The notes under the pieces: model-generated
Database searches by the model: none
The model's input: the letters and a program-made list of their open reading frames with translations, nothing else
What the model was told of the DNA's origin: nothing
Assembly (NCBI GenBank): GCA_047638695.1
Contig: JBLINY010000033.1
Location: 1-40,758, forward strand
From: JAHECQ01 sp047638695
Lineage (GTDB): Bacteria > Actinomycetota > Acidimicrobiia > Acidimicrobiales > SZUA-35
DNA: 40,758 nt
Reading direction: 5' to 3'
Position numbers and translations under genes: made by a program
Shown: in pieces, positions 1 to 8,504 of the stretch
How the letters are laid out: every line of letters begins with the position of its first letter
Numbering within the stretch: the first letter of the stretch is position 1

Positions 1-650
1 ATTCGCTCACAAGCGGCATCAAGGACGCCGTTCAGTCTCTCGAATTCCTCAGCAGAGACGTAGGCCGCGTTCCATCCGTCGGCCAGTCGGGCCGCCATAG
101 GCAACGTCCGTTTCTCACCACGACCGCCGATCCAGATCGGCATGGTGCCGTTGACCGGGCCCGGCAACATCGAAGCGTTCACCGCCTGATAGTGCGTTCC
201 GTCATAATCGGTTCGCTCGTTGGCAAACAGAGACTTCGTTAGTTCCGTTGCTTCCTCCAACATGTCGAGCCGAGTGCCAACACCGGGAAAATCATAGCCA
301 TAGGCTTCGGCCTCCGGCTGGTGCCAGCCGCCGCCGAGACCGAGCTCAAAACGTCCGCCTGACAGATGGTCGATGGTGATGGCCGCTCGGGCCAGCAGTC
401 CAGGGTTCCTGTAGCCGACATAGAACACCAGGCAACCCAGCCTGGCGTTGGTCGTGTCACACGCCAGCGCCGACAGAGTGGCGACAGCCTCAAAGTGAGG
501 GAGCACACCACCCTGAGGTGGAGCCTCGTAGAGATGATCCCAGACCGAGATCCAATCGAGACCGGCGTCATCGAGGAAGCACCAAAGACGGCGGAGGTCA
601 TCCATCTCAAGGTTCTGCTGACCGATATGAGCTCCGAGCTGCAACGTCAT
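1..650 (-). CDS. LLM-class (luciferase-like) F420/FMN-dependent oxidoreductase, C-terminus cut by window edge
   Basis: Reading the minus strand from ATG at 650 gives an uninterrupted 216-codon frame that runs off the left edge. It opens MTLQLGAHIG and contains DWISVWDHLYE, a strand typical of the TIM-barrel luciferase-like monooxygenase fold, then LSGGRFELGLGGGWHQPE and MPIWIGGRGEKRTL, the usual cofactor-pocket blocks of actinobacterial F420-dependent oxidoreductases. These enzymes move hydride between F420 (or FMN) and an organic substrate in the cytosol; the substrate is not predictable. There is no purine-rich ribosome site before the ATG, so the message may be leaderless. It is divergent from the ABC importer operon, with 189 bp between start codons. 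The family call is firm; F420 rather than FMN is inference. Confidence 0.85.
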   Translation of the reverse strand, partial: MTLQLGAHIGQQNLEMDDLRRLWCFLDDAGLDWISVWDHLYEAPPQGGVLPHFEAVATLSALACDTTNARLGCLVFYVGYRNPGLLARAAITIDHLSGGRFELGLGGGWHQPEAEAYGYDFPGVGTRLDMLEEATELTKSLFANERTDYDGTHYQAVNASMLPGPVNGTMPIWIGGRGEKRTLPMAARLADGWNAAYVSAEEFERLNGVLDAACER

Positions 651-839
651 AGGAGAAACCTAGGCTGACGCCCCAAACTGGGCGAAAAACCGGCCCTCCC
701 ACTAACTCCACAACGCTTCGAACAATCCGCCTACCAGCTGGCGCCGTGCAGTGACAGCAGTCACACTGCCGCCAATCACTTCGTGCGCTACATCGGTGGC
801 TGTTTGTGCGACCACATCATCGAAAAGAGACCTAGCCGG

Positions 840-2723
840 ATGAGAAGTAGTCTGAACAAGACCTTGGCAACGTTGCTTGCCTTCGGTCTGATCGCTGCCG
901 CCTGCACAGGTAGCGGCAGCGACGCCGAGGGCACGGCCGACAGCAGCGGCAACGCCGAGGTCAACTAGGACCGTGCCGAGGGCGACGCAACCGGTGCCGA
1001 CGAAGTCGCGGCCGACACCGATGCCGTCTACGGGGGTCGGCTCATCTACGGCATAGAGGCCGACTCGGCCAACCCCTGGACGCACTACGCAACGTCATGT
1101 GCCACCAGCTGCCGCATGGTTCTGCGTACCATCACCGATGGCTTGTTCGTCACCGACGATGACGGCGTTATCCAGCCCTACCTCGTCGAATCGGTCGAGC
1201 CGAACGACGACTACACCGAATGGACGATGGACATTCGCGACGGCATATTCTTCCACGACGGCACCCCGCTCGACGGTGCGGCGGTGAAGTACAACATCGA
1301 CACCTGCCGCTTCAGCCCGCTGACCGGCCCCGCCTTCCTCGGCCTCAACGACGTCACCTCCGATGGCCAGACCGTCACCATGACCTACGGAACCCCCGAG
1401 GCATCCGGCATCGCGACCCTGCGCAGCGAAGTATGCGGGATGATGCTCTCGCCGACATGGATGGCGACGCTGGCCAACAATCCGCTGTACGCCGCGATGA
1501 GCGAAGAGGACCTGGCCGAGCTCGATCTCACCGGCGACCCGGCGGCTCCGGTTGGCGTCGGTCCGTTCAAGTTCGAGTCGTACACCCCCGGCAATGGCAA
1601 CAGCTTCATCGCCAGCCGCAACGACGATTACTGGCGGGGCGATGGTCCCAACGCAGTTACTGGCGAAGGTCTGCCCTACCTGGCCGAGGTCGAGCTGGTC
1701 GTTGCAGTCGACATCCAGGGACGCTCGAATGGCCTGAGATCTGGCGAGTTCGACATCATCCATACCGCCAACGGCGACCAGATCAAGAAGTATGAAGACG
1801 AGGGCGAGTTCAAGCTGCTTCAGGCCAACGATTTCGGCGAGACCAACCACATCTTGTTGAATACTGCAGTTGGCGAGAGCCCTACGCTCGCCTTTGTCCG
1901 AGGCCTGAACAACCTGGCAATGGACCCTGGCGGTCTCAACGCTGGCAACCCACTGGTGCATCTCAGCTGCCGTCGTGCCTTGGCCCACGCCACCGACCAG
2001 CAACGGCTAGCCGACGAGCGCTACGCCGGCATCGTGCAAGTTGCCAATGGACCGTTCCCTCCCGGCTCGATCGGCTATCTCGAAGACACCGGCTACCCGT
2101 CGTTCGATCCCGAGGCGGCAGCCGCCGATTGGGAGACCTGCAAGGCCGACCATGGCACGACCCCGGTTTCCTTCTCGTTCAACTCCGACAACGACCCCTT
2201 CAACATCGAGACCAACACACTGATCGTCTCAATGTGGAACGAAGCATTTGGCGACGAGGTCAACGTCAGCATTACGCCGATCGAGCAGGGGCAGTTCATC
2301 GGACTCGCTTTGGCTGGTGTCTTCCAGGCCCAGGGTTGGCGCAACCACGCAGGCGTCGACCCGTCCGAACAGTGGTACTGGTGGAGCTCGGCAACGGCCA
2401 GCCCGATTGCCCCCGAGATCCCTGAGCTGGCGTTAAACCTGGGCCGATTCCAGGACGCGGCGATGGACGAACAGTTCGCCATCGTACGACAGAATCCGGA
2501 TCCGGCTGCTCGCCAGGCAGCTGCGGAAGAGATCAACCGTCTGTTCGCCGAGAACGTCTGGAACTTCTGGACGGTCTGGACTCTCTGGGGTCTTGTGGCC
2601 AACCCTCGAGTCCAGAACATCACCGGTCTCGAGTATCCAGAAGGCGGGCTCACGAAACCGGTCCTCGCCGGCAAGCATCATTTAACGCAGATCTGGTGCC
2701 TCGAAGGCGACTGCCAGGGCTGA
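840..2723 (+). CDS. ABC importer substrate-binding lipoprotein (SBP family 5), interrupted by an in-frame TAG
   Basis: Extracytoplasmic solute-binding protein for a peptide/nickel-type importer. The ATG at 840 begins a lipoprotein signal (LLAFGLIAAAC, lipobox Cys), followed by a Gly/Ser/Asp/Glu-rich linker. A TAG at 966-968 (codon 43) stops the frame, but the same frame continues without further stops through GRLIYGIEADSANPW, ITDGLFVTDDDG, the family-5 block FFHDGTPLDGAAVKYN, and on to TGA at 2721-2723. Total length would be 627 residues, normal for the family. The only internal ATG after the stop, at 1116, would give a protein without export signal, so it is not a credible start. The gene is therefore a nonsense pseudogene, a sequencing error, or subject to amber readthrough. 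It heads the operon with two permeases and two ATPases. Confidence 0.85.
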
Positions 2724-2736
2724 TCTGATGTCACCG

Positions 2737-2770
2737 GTGCCCCGTCCCGCGCTCGTGGGACGGGGGGCAC
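2737..2770 (+). terminator. Strong GC hairpin between binding-protein and permease genes
   Basis: GTGCCCCGTCCC pairs with GGGACGGGGGGCAC (two-G bulge) around an 8-nt loop, starting 13 nt after the binding-protein stop and ending 24 nt before the permease start. There is no U-tract. Such hairpins often stabilise binding-protein mRNA or attenuate transcription so the binding protein exceeds the permeases; that role is inferred here. Confidence 0.5.
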
Positions 2771-2794
2771 GCTGCTCTAGGAGGCCGAACGCCC

Positions 2795-3914
2795 GTGCGC
2801 ACGCTCAAGAACAACGTCGGCCGTTTCACATCGGCGGCCCTCATCCTGGTCATCCTTGGGGCGTGGTTCACCCGTCCGTCGCTGGCGACGACGTTCGGTC
2901 TCATCATCCTCATCGGGACGCTGTCGGCCTTCCTTACAAACGGTCGCTATGCGCTCCGGCGGGTGCTGGGTGTCATCCCAACTCTGCTCTTCGTCTCGTT
3001 TCTTGTATTCAGTCTGGTCGCCGCACTTCCCGGTGACCCGGCGATCAACATTCTCGGCCACGCCAGACGCCGTTACGCGGATCAACGCCGAGCTTGGTTT
3101 GGATGAGCCCTTTCTCAATCGATATGGCAACTGGCTTGGCGATACAGCGATGGGCGACCTCGGTGAATCGGTACTGCTGCGGGAAGACGTCACCGCTGGC
3201 GTCGGCCGATCAATCACACCGTCGCTACAACTGATGGCCTACTCGGTGATCCTCGCCGTGCTGATCTCGTTTCCGCTGGGCGTGTACGCGGCCTATCGAA
3301 ACGGCCAACGACAGGACCGGTCGATCAACACCGTGATGCTCGGGTTCTTTGCCATGCCACCCTTTGTCCTTGGCATCTTCTTCGTGCTGTTTTTCGCCAT
3401 CGGCGGCCTAGAGATCTTCGGCACGCGGATCGGTTTCAAGATTCTGCCCGGGGGCCGCTATGTGGCCCTCGGCGAAAGCGTGGCGGACCACTTCAGACAC
3501 ATGCTCCTGCCATCGCTGTCTCTGGCCCTCGGCCAGGCCGCGGTGTTCATGCGGTTGCTGCGGTCGGACATGATCGACACCCTCCGCCAACCGTTTATCG
3601 ATCTGGCTCGCTCAAAGGGAGCTTCTCCCCGTCGCATCCTGTGGGGACATGCGCTGCGACCATCGCTGTTTACGCTGCTCACGGTCATGGGGTTTACCCT
3701 CGGCTCGCTGATCGGCGGCGCCATGATCACCGAGTTCATCTTCAGCCTGCCGGGCATTGGCGCCTACATGTTCAGCGCCGTCAGTCGGCGTGACTTCATT
3801 GCGGTGCAGGGTGGCACGATGGCCATCGCCACGCTGTACATCCTCATCCTCGTGATGGTCGACTTCTTGTATTTGGTCCTCGATCCGCGGATCAAGACCG
3901 GAGGAGGTCGCTGA
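2795..3914 (+). CDS. DppB/OppB-type ABC permease, frameshifted near 3056-3060
   Basis: Inner-membrane permease subunit. GTG start at 2795 sits 10 nt after AGGAGG (2779-2784). The first frame gives two extra hydrophobic segments (FTSAALILVILGAWFT; LATTFGLIILIGTLSAFLT), then the canonical DppB opening RYALRRVLGVIPTLLFVSF and LPGDPAINILG. At that point the coding frame changes: homology resumes one frame over with TPDAVTRINAELGLDEP and continues to the EAA-type loop (IDLARSKGASPRRILWGHAL) and the stop at 3912-3914. The shift equals +1 (or -2) nt around GGCCACG at 3056-3062. The stop overlaps the next ATG (ATGA). Without correction no complete permease is made; it may be a real lesion or a base-calling error. 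The ~50-residue N-terminal extension is unusual for DppB. Confidence 0.8.
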
Positions 3915-4759
3915 TGACGGATCTGCGCAAGAACAAGCCACTTGGCTTCATGTTCTGGGTGGCCTCGGGTTTTCTGATTGCACTCACCCTGGCCGCCATT
4001 TTCGCTGACGTCCTGCCACTCAAAGGTCCCGACGACACCTTCGCCGGCACGTCCCGCGACGGGCCGAGCCTGTCACATTGGTTCGGTAACGACGGTGTGG
4101 GCCACGACATTTTCAGCCGGGTCATTTATGGCGCCCAGGTCAGTCTGATTGTGGCTGCCATCGGTGCTGTCTTGGCCCTGATCATCGGCGGCGCTATCGG
4201 CCTTGCCGCTGGCTACTACCGGGGCCGGATCGACACCTTCGTTACCACGTTGACCAATGCCACCCTGGTGGTGCCGCCGTTGATACTCGCCCTGTCGTTG
4301 ATCCTCTTCCTCGACCTCAAGGCCACTCGGCGCGTTTCCATTCTCATCGCTGTCTTCGTGCTGCTGTCCATCGCTCCGATCGCACGCGTTGCACGGGCCT
4401 CGACCTTGGTGTGGGCCGAGCGCGACTTCGTACTGGCAGCCAAGACCGTGGGAGCCCGAAACGGCCGAATCATGTTCCGCGAGATCCTGCCCAACGTGGC
4501 GCCAGCCATGATCAGCTATTCGCTGATCATCATGGCCAATCTCGTCGTCGTCGAAGGTGCTATTGCCTTCCTTGGCCTCTCGGTGCCAGCGCCGACACCA
4601 ACCTGGGGCGACATGATCAACAAGGGCAGGAACGATCTCGACGTCGCCAGTCATATAAGTCTGGTCCCGGCGACGGCGATGTTCCTCACCGTGTTGGCCC
4701 TCAACTTCGTTGGAGACAAACTGCAAGAGCGCTTCGAGCCTAGAAAGTCGGTGCTCTGA
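3914..4759 (+). CDS. DppC/OppC-type ABC permease
   Basis: Second inner-membrane permease of the importer, 281 residues and intact. It has an N-terminal hydrophobic segment (GFMFWVASGFLIALTLAAIF), the DppC-specific periplasmic block HWFGNDGVGHDIFSRVIYGA, four further hydrophobic segments, and the EAA coupling motif (AAKTVGARNGRIMFREILPN) that docks on the ATPases. PTPTWGDMINKGR near the end is also typical of DppC. The start ATG overlaps the upstream stop as ATGA and is preceded by GGAGGAGG at 3899-3906; its own stop overlaps the ATG of the ATPase gene the same way. Substrate (peptide, nickel or other) cannot be read from the permease. Confidence 0.92.
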   Translation: MTDLRKNKPLGFMFWVASGFLIALTLAAIFADVLPLKGPDDTFAGTSRDGPSLSHWFGNDGVGHDIFSRVIYGAQVSLIVAAIGAVLALIIGGAIGLAAGYYRGRIDTFVTTLTNATLVVPPLILALSLILFLDLKATRRVSILIAVFVLLSIAPIARVARASTLVWAERDFVLAAKTVGARNGRIMFREILPNVAPAMISYSLIIMANLVVVEGAIAFLGLSVPAPTPTWGDMINKGRNDLDVASHISLVPATAMFLTVLALNFVGDKLQERFEPRKSVL

Positions 4760-6441
4760 TGGCTGGCAGCGGAACGGCTCATCTCCGACCGGCTGAGACC
4801 ACCCTGGTCCGAGTCGAGGACCTCGTCGTTGAGTTCCCAATTGGCAACACTGGCGAGCGAGTCCATGCAGTCAGTGGCATCTCGATCGATCTCATCGAAG
4901 GCGAGACGTTGGGACTTGTCGGCGAGTCGGGCTGCGGCAAGTCGACCACCGGCAGAGCGATGATGCAGGTGCCGCCCCCGACGAGCGGCTCGGTCACCCT
5001 CGACGGTGTCGAGCTCACCGCTCTCGATAGCGAGTCGCTGCGCCATACCCGCTCCGTTCTGCAAATGATCTTCCAAGATCCGATCTCGGCCTTGAATCCA
5101 CGGCGCACCGTGCCCGACATCATTTCCGAACCCCTGGTTATCTGGTGGGAGGACGACGAGGGCCGGCCACCGATATCGGTGTGGTTCGAACAGCTAGGCA
5201 AGATCTTCCAAAGGGTTGGCAATCTACTTCTGACGCCGCTCACCTGGACCCTTTGGCCATTGAGTCTGGCCTTTGTGTTGTGGGTCGTCAGCGAGGCGGC
5301 CGAGAACCACCGGTTCGAAAGTCAGTTGGAATGGACCGAGATCCGGGCCCAGATCATCGGTTTTCCGGCTCTGGCGGTCACGGCGGCCATGTTGTTGGTG
5401 CCGCTCTCCCTTGGAGTCGGTTGGCTTCTTTTGGCCATGATGGTGCCGTTCGGCATGGTGTCGAAGGTGCTCGGATCGGTTTCGGGTGCAAAGGGCGTGT
5501 CAGGTGCAGCGTTCGCCACCGCCGTCAGCGCTTTCATGGTGTGGCGAACCTGGGCCAGTCTGCCGGGCGTTCCGGGATGGCTGGTTCGCTGGACGATGAT
5601 GATCATCGTCAGTGTCGCCGCCATTTGGCTTTTGGCATCCTTGCGAGAACCGTCTCGAGCCGGGGCATCGGGCGTGGCGGCCGCCCTCGCGGCCCTGATC
5701 GGACTCGAGCTCTTCTACATCGCTGGTCTCGATGGCAAGCCGAAGCTGGTGGTGCTCATCGCAGCTACCGCCGCCAATTACTTCATCTACCGCCTGGCCA
5801 AGAAACAAATGGCCGCTCGTCGCCAAGAGTTGTTGGCCAGAGCCGAACCCAAGGTGCGCCAGATGCTCGAGACGGTCGGCATCGACCCTGACCGTGCCCT
5901 CGACCGGAGGCCCGACGAGTTCTCGGGGGGCCAGGCCCAGCGCTTGTCCATCGCCCGGGCGCTAATCATGGAACCGCAAGTGATGATCTGCGACGAACCG
6001 GTTTCGACACTCGATGTATCGGTGCAAGCCCAGATTCTCAATCTCCTCGAGGAGATGAAGGAGCGCTACCGACTCTCTCTCATCTTTATTGCTCACGACC
6101 TTGCCGTTGTGAAGAACGTCAGCGACCGCGTGGTAGTCATGTATCTCGGCAAGACGTGCGAAGTCGCCCACCCCGACGTCATGTATGGCCAGTCGGCCCA
6201 CCCATACACCCAGCTTTTGCTGTCTGCGATTCCGCAGCCCGATCCGCTCATCGAACCTCGGGCCGCCGAGGGCGCCTCCGACCTACCGTCGCCGATTCAT
6301 CCCCCCAGCGGCTGCCGCTTTCGTACTCGGTGCCACCTCGCCCAGGAACGTTGTGCCGCTGAAGAGCCGATGATGCGCGAGATCGCCGAGGAACACTACG
6401 TTGCCTGCCACTTTCCCCTGATCGGCGAAATCGTTCAATGA
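4759..6441 (+). CDS. Opp/Dpp-type ABC ATPase with a multi-pass membrane domain inserted between Q-loop and signature motif
   Basis: A 560-residue protein in one open frame. The nucleotide-binding parts are complete: Walker A GESGCGKST (55-63), Q-loop FQDP (105-108), signature SGGQ (389-392), Walker B VMICDE (408-413), H-loop H446, and the C-terminal oligopeptide-transporter domain with cysteines C519, C525, C532 and C550 (spacing x5, x6, x17). The family is normally about 330 residues. The extra ~220 lie at about 130-350, after DIISEPLVIW and before RQMLETVGIDPDRA, replacing a short loop. The insert has roughly six to seven hydrophobic segments: about 158-180, 198-220, 221-240, 248-267, 274-294, 303-323, 329-346. 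Both ends join cytosolic domain, so an even number should span. I do not recognise the insert. Overlaps both neighbours by ATGA. Confidence 0.88.
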   Translation: MAGSGTAHLRPAETTLVRVEDLVVEFPIGNTGERVHAVSGISIDLIEGETLGLVGESGCGKSTTGRAMMQVPPPTSGSVTLDGVELTALDSESLRHTRSVLQMIFQDPISALNPRRTVPDIISEPLVIWWEDDEGRPPISVWFEQLGKIFQRVGNLLLTPLTWTLWPLSLAFVLWVVSEAAENHRFESQLEWTEIRAQIIGFPALAVTAAMLLVPLSLGVGWLLLAMMVPFGMVSKVLGSVSGAKGVSGAAFATAVSAFMVWRTWASLPGVPGWLVRWTMMIIVSVAAIWLLASLREPSRAGASGVAAALAALIGLELFYIAGLDGKPKLVVLIAATAANYFIYRLAKKQMAARRQELLARAEPKVRQMLETVGIDPDRALDRRPDEFSGGQAQRLSIARALIMEPQVMICDEPVSTLDVSVQAQILNLLEEMKERYRLSLIFIAHDLAVVKNVSDRVVVMYLGKTCEVAHPDVMYGQSAHPYTQLLLSAIPQPDPLIEPRAAEGASDLPSPIHPPSGCRFRTRCHLAQERCAAEEPMMREIAEEHYVACHFPLIGEIVQ

Positions 6442-7563
6442 CCTCTTCCCCCCGCACCGGAGGCAGCAGCGCGAGTGTCACCGGAGCGAGTGTGAGCAGC
6501 GCCGTGCCAGTGAACGACGGCGCCGTCATTCTCGAGGTCAAAAACCCCACCACCGAATTCGCAAGACCCAACGGGCGGTTGAAGGCAGTCGACAACATCT
6601 CGTTCTCACTTGCTCGAGGTAGGTCATTGGGTGTCGTAGGCGAGAGCGGATCAGGAAAGAGCGTCACCGCTCGCTCAATCATGCGCCTGTTACCGAAGAA
6701 CAATGTGTTCACCAGCGGTGAGGTCACCATCAACGGCACCAACATGATGTCACTCGACGACAGGCAACTGCGTGACCTCTGGGGCCCGACCGTGGCGATG
6801 GTCTTCCAGGACCCCCCTCGGCTCGCTCAACCCGGCGATGAAGATCGGCCAGCAGGTCGGCGAGGGTCTAAGGGTCCATCGCCGCTTTTCGAAGAAAGAA
6901 GCTCGGGCGGCCGCCATCGGCCTACTACGGAGCGTCGGTATTCCATCGCCCGAAGACCGGGTCGACGACTACCCCCATCAGCTTTCAGGCGGTATGCAAC
7001 AACGGGCAGTTATCGCCATTGCCCTTGCCTGCGGCCCTCAGCTTCTCATCGCCGATGAGCCCACTACCGCCCTCGATGTCAACGTTCAGGCACAGATTCT
7101 CAACTTGTTGCAGGATCAACAACGCGAACGTTCCATGTCGCTGATACTCATCACGCACGATCTCGGCGTGGTGGCTGGACGCACCGACGAAGTAATCGTG
7201 ATGTACGCCGGTCGAATCGTGGAGAAGGCGCCGACATCGGTTCTGTTCAGCAACATGAAGATGCCGTACACCGAGGCATTGCTCCGTTCGATCCCCAAGA
7301 TCGAGTATCCGAGCCACACTCGGCTGCCCACCATTCCTGGGCGCCCTCCCGACATGGTCGATCCGCCAGTGGGCTGCAAGTTCGCGGCCCGTTGCCGCTA
7401 CGCCCAGCCCCGTTGTGCCGAAGAGGAACCCGAGCTCACACCGGGGCTCGATGACGATCACACCTATCGGTGCTTCCACCCCGTCGGAACACCCGAGGGC
7501 GAAGAGGCTCTGCAAAGGAACATCAGCAACGGCCTTCTCACCTCCGAAGGCGAACTCGCCTGA
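6438..7563 (+). CDS. Second Opp/Dpp-type ABC ATPase, frameshifted in a C6 run
   Basis: Partner ATPase of the importer. After a Ser/Thr-rich N-terminus come Walker A GESGSGKS and Q-loop VFQDP. In the run of six C at 6812-6817 the frame breaks; with five C it continues as LGSLNPAMKIGQQVGEGL to signature LSGGMQQR, Walker B LLIADEP, H-loop LITHDLG and the C-terminal cysteine domain (CKFAARCRYAQPRC plus a later Cys), ending at 7561-7563. The corrected protein is ~374 residues, normal for the family, with no membrane insert, in contrast to its neighbour. The homopolymer location makes base-calling error likely, but a natural frameshift cannot be excluded. ATG 6438 overlaps the previous stop. Confidence 0.82.
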
Positions 7564-7585
7564 ACCCTCGGATTCGCCTGGTCTC

Positions 7586-7613
7586 GACTATGGATTGCCT
7601 TGACTATGGATTG
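7586..7613. repeat. Two copies of GACTATGGATTG (16-bp period) at a convergent gene junction
   Basis: The 12-mer occurs at 7586 and 7602. The second copy supplies the TAG stop of the minus-strand dehydrogenase. One of several unrelated short duplications at convergent ends in this window. Confidence 0.75.
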
Positions 7614-8473
7614 TTGAGAAGGTCGATAAGGCTTGAGGTGTCCCAGCGGTTGCCGCCGCGGGCCTGCACCTTGGCGTAGAGCTGGTCGACCAGAGCCCCC
7701 ACGGGCAGGCTGGCCCCGAGGTTCGCTCCCTCGGCCAACGCAATTCCGAGGTCCTTACGCATCCAATCGACCGCGAACCCGAAGTCGAACTCACTCTTGG
7801 CCATGGTCGAACCGCGGTTCTCCATCTGCCACGACCCAGCCGCCCCCTTCGAGATCACATCGACCACCATCTCGATATCGAGGCCGGCCAACATGCCGAG
7901 ATGCAACCCCTCAGACAAACCTTGCAGCGCCCCGGCGATGCACAGCTGATTAACCATCTTCGTGAGTTGACCACTGCCAGCGTCACCGAGAAGGGTCACA
8001 GCGATGGCGTAGGCATCGATCACCTCCGCTACTCGCCCGAAGACGTCGGCATCCCCGCCGCACATCACCGTGAGCTTTCCGTTGTGAGCCCCCGCCTCGC
8101 CACCGGAAACCGGAGCATCGATAAAGCCGATACCGGCGTCGGCGCATTGAGCGTGTAGCTGACGGGCCAATGTTGCCGACGCTGTGGTGTGATCGACAAA
8201 TGTTGCTCCGCTCGCGAGCCCAGCGAGCACGCCATCGGGTCCATCAACAACCGATCGAACGTCGTCATCGTTGCCAACGATCGTCATTGCGAGTTCCGAA
8301 CCCGTGACAGCCTGACGCGGTGAAGTGGCCAGGGTGCCGCCGTATTCGGCCACCCAGGCCTCGGCCTTCGCCGTCGTGCGGTTGTAAACCGTGACAGCGT
8401 GACCGCGCTTCTGCAGATGTCCGGCCATGGGGTACCCCATCACGCCGAGACCAATGAATCCGATTGTTGCCAT
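7604..8473 (-). CDS. NAD(P)-dependent beta-hydroxyacid dehydrogenase (3-hydroxyisobutyrate dehydrogenase family)
   Basis: Cytosolic 289-residue enzyme that oxidises a beta-hydroxyacid (or reduces the semialdehyde). It opens MATIGFIGLGVMGYPMAGHL, a Rossmann dinucleotide fold (GLGVMG at 8-13); NRTTAK follows the second strand. The substrate signature DAPVSGGEAGA lies at about 119-129 and the catalytic lysine is K172 in GSGQLTKMVNQ. ATG 8473 is preceded by GGAGG on the minus strand. Its start is only 31 bp from the divergent aminotransferase start, so the two must share regulatory DNA. Exact substrate (hydroxyisobutyrate, tartronate semialdehyde, glyoxylate) is not resolved. Confidence 0.9.
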   Translation of the reverse strand: MATIGFIGLGVMGYPMAGHLQKRGHAVTVYNRTTAKAEAWVAEYGGTLATSPRQAVTGSELAMTIVGNDDDVRSVVDGPDGVLAGLASGATFVDHTTASATLARQLHAQCADAGIGFIDAPVSGGEAGAHNGKLTVMCGGDADVFGRVAEVIDAYAIAVTLLGDAGSGQLTKMVNQLCIAGALQGLSEGLHLGMLAGLDIEMVVDVISKGAAGSWQMENRGSTMAKSEFDFGFAVDWMRKDLGIALAEGANLGASLPVGALVDQLYAKVQARGGNRWDTSSLIDLLNNP

Positions 8474-8504
8474 TTCTGTAACCTCCAGCAGGCAGGATAG
8501 GGGC

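Noticed and set aside
966..968. TAG in the binding-protein gene as selenocysteine or pyrrolysine
   Set aside because: Sec uses UGA, not UAG. The residue is in a featureless linker rather than a catalytic site, and TAG is an ordinary terminator for several genes here. No pyl genes are visible.
4073..4840. Long open frame (255 codons) on the minus strand of the ABC operon
   Set aside because: Antisense shadow of DppC: rich in Gln, Arg and His, no family motifs, and the opposite frame is a full permease. Same reasoning for the other long antisense frames, such as 1095-2003, 22039-23034 and 38365-39273.
4759..6441. Membrane insert of the ATPase as an assembly chimera
   Set aside because: The frame is open across both boundaries, the insert sits exactly in a family loop, codon usage looks like the neighbours, and helix continuity into LLETVGI is preserved. 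It remains to be confirmed with reads.
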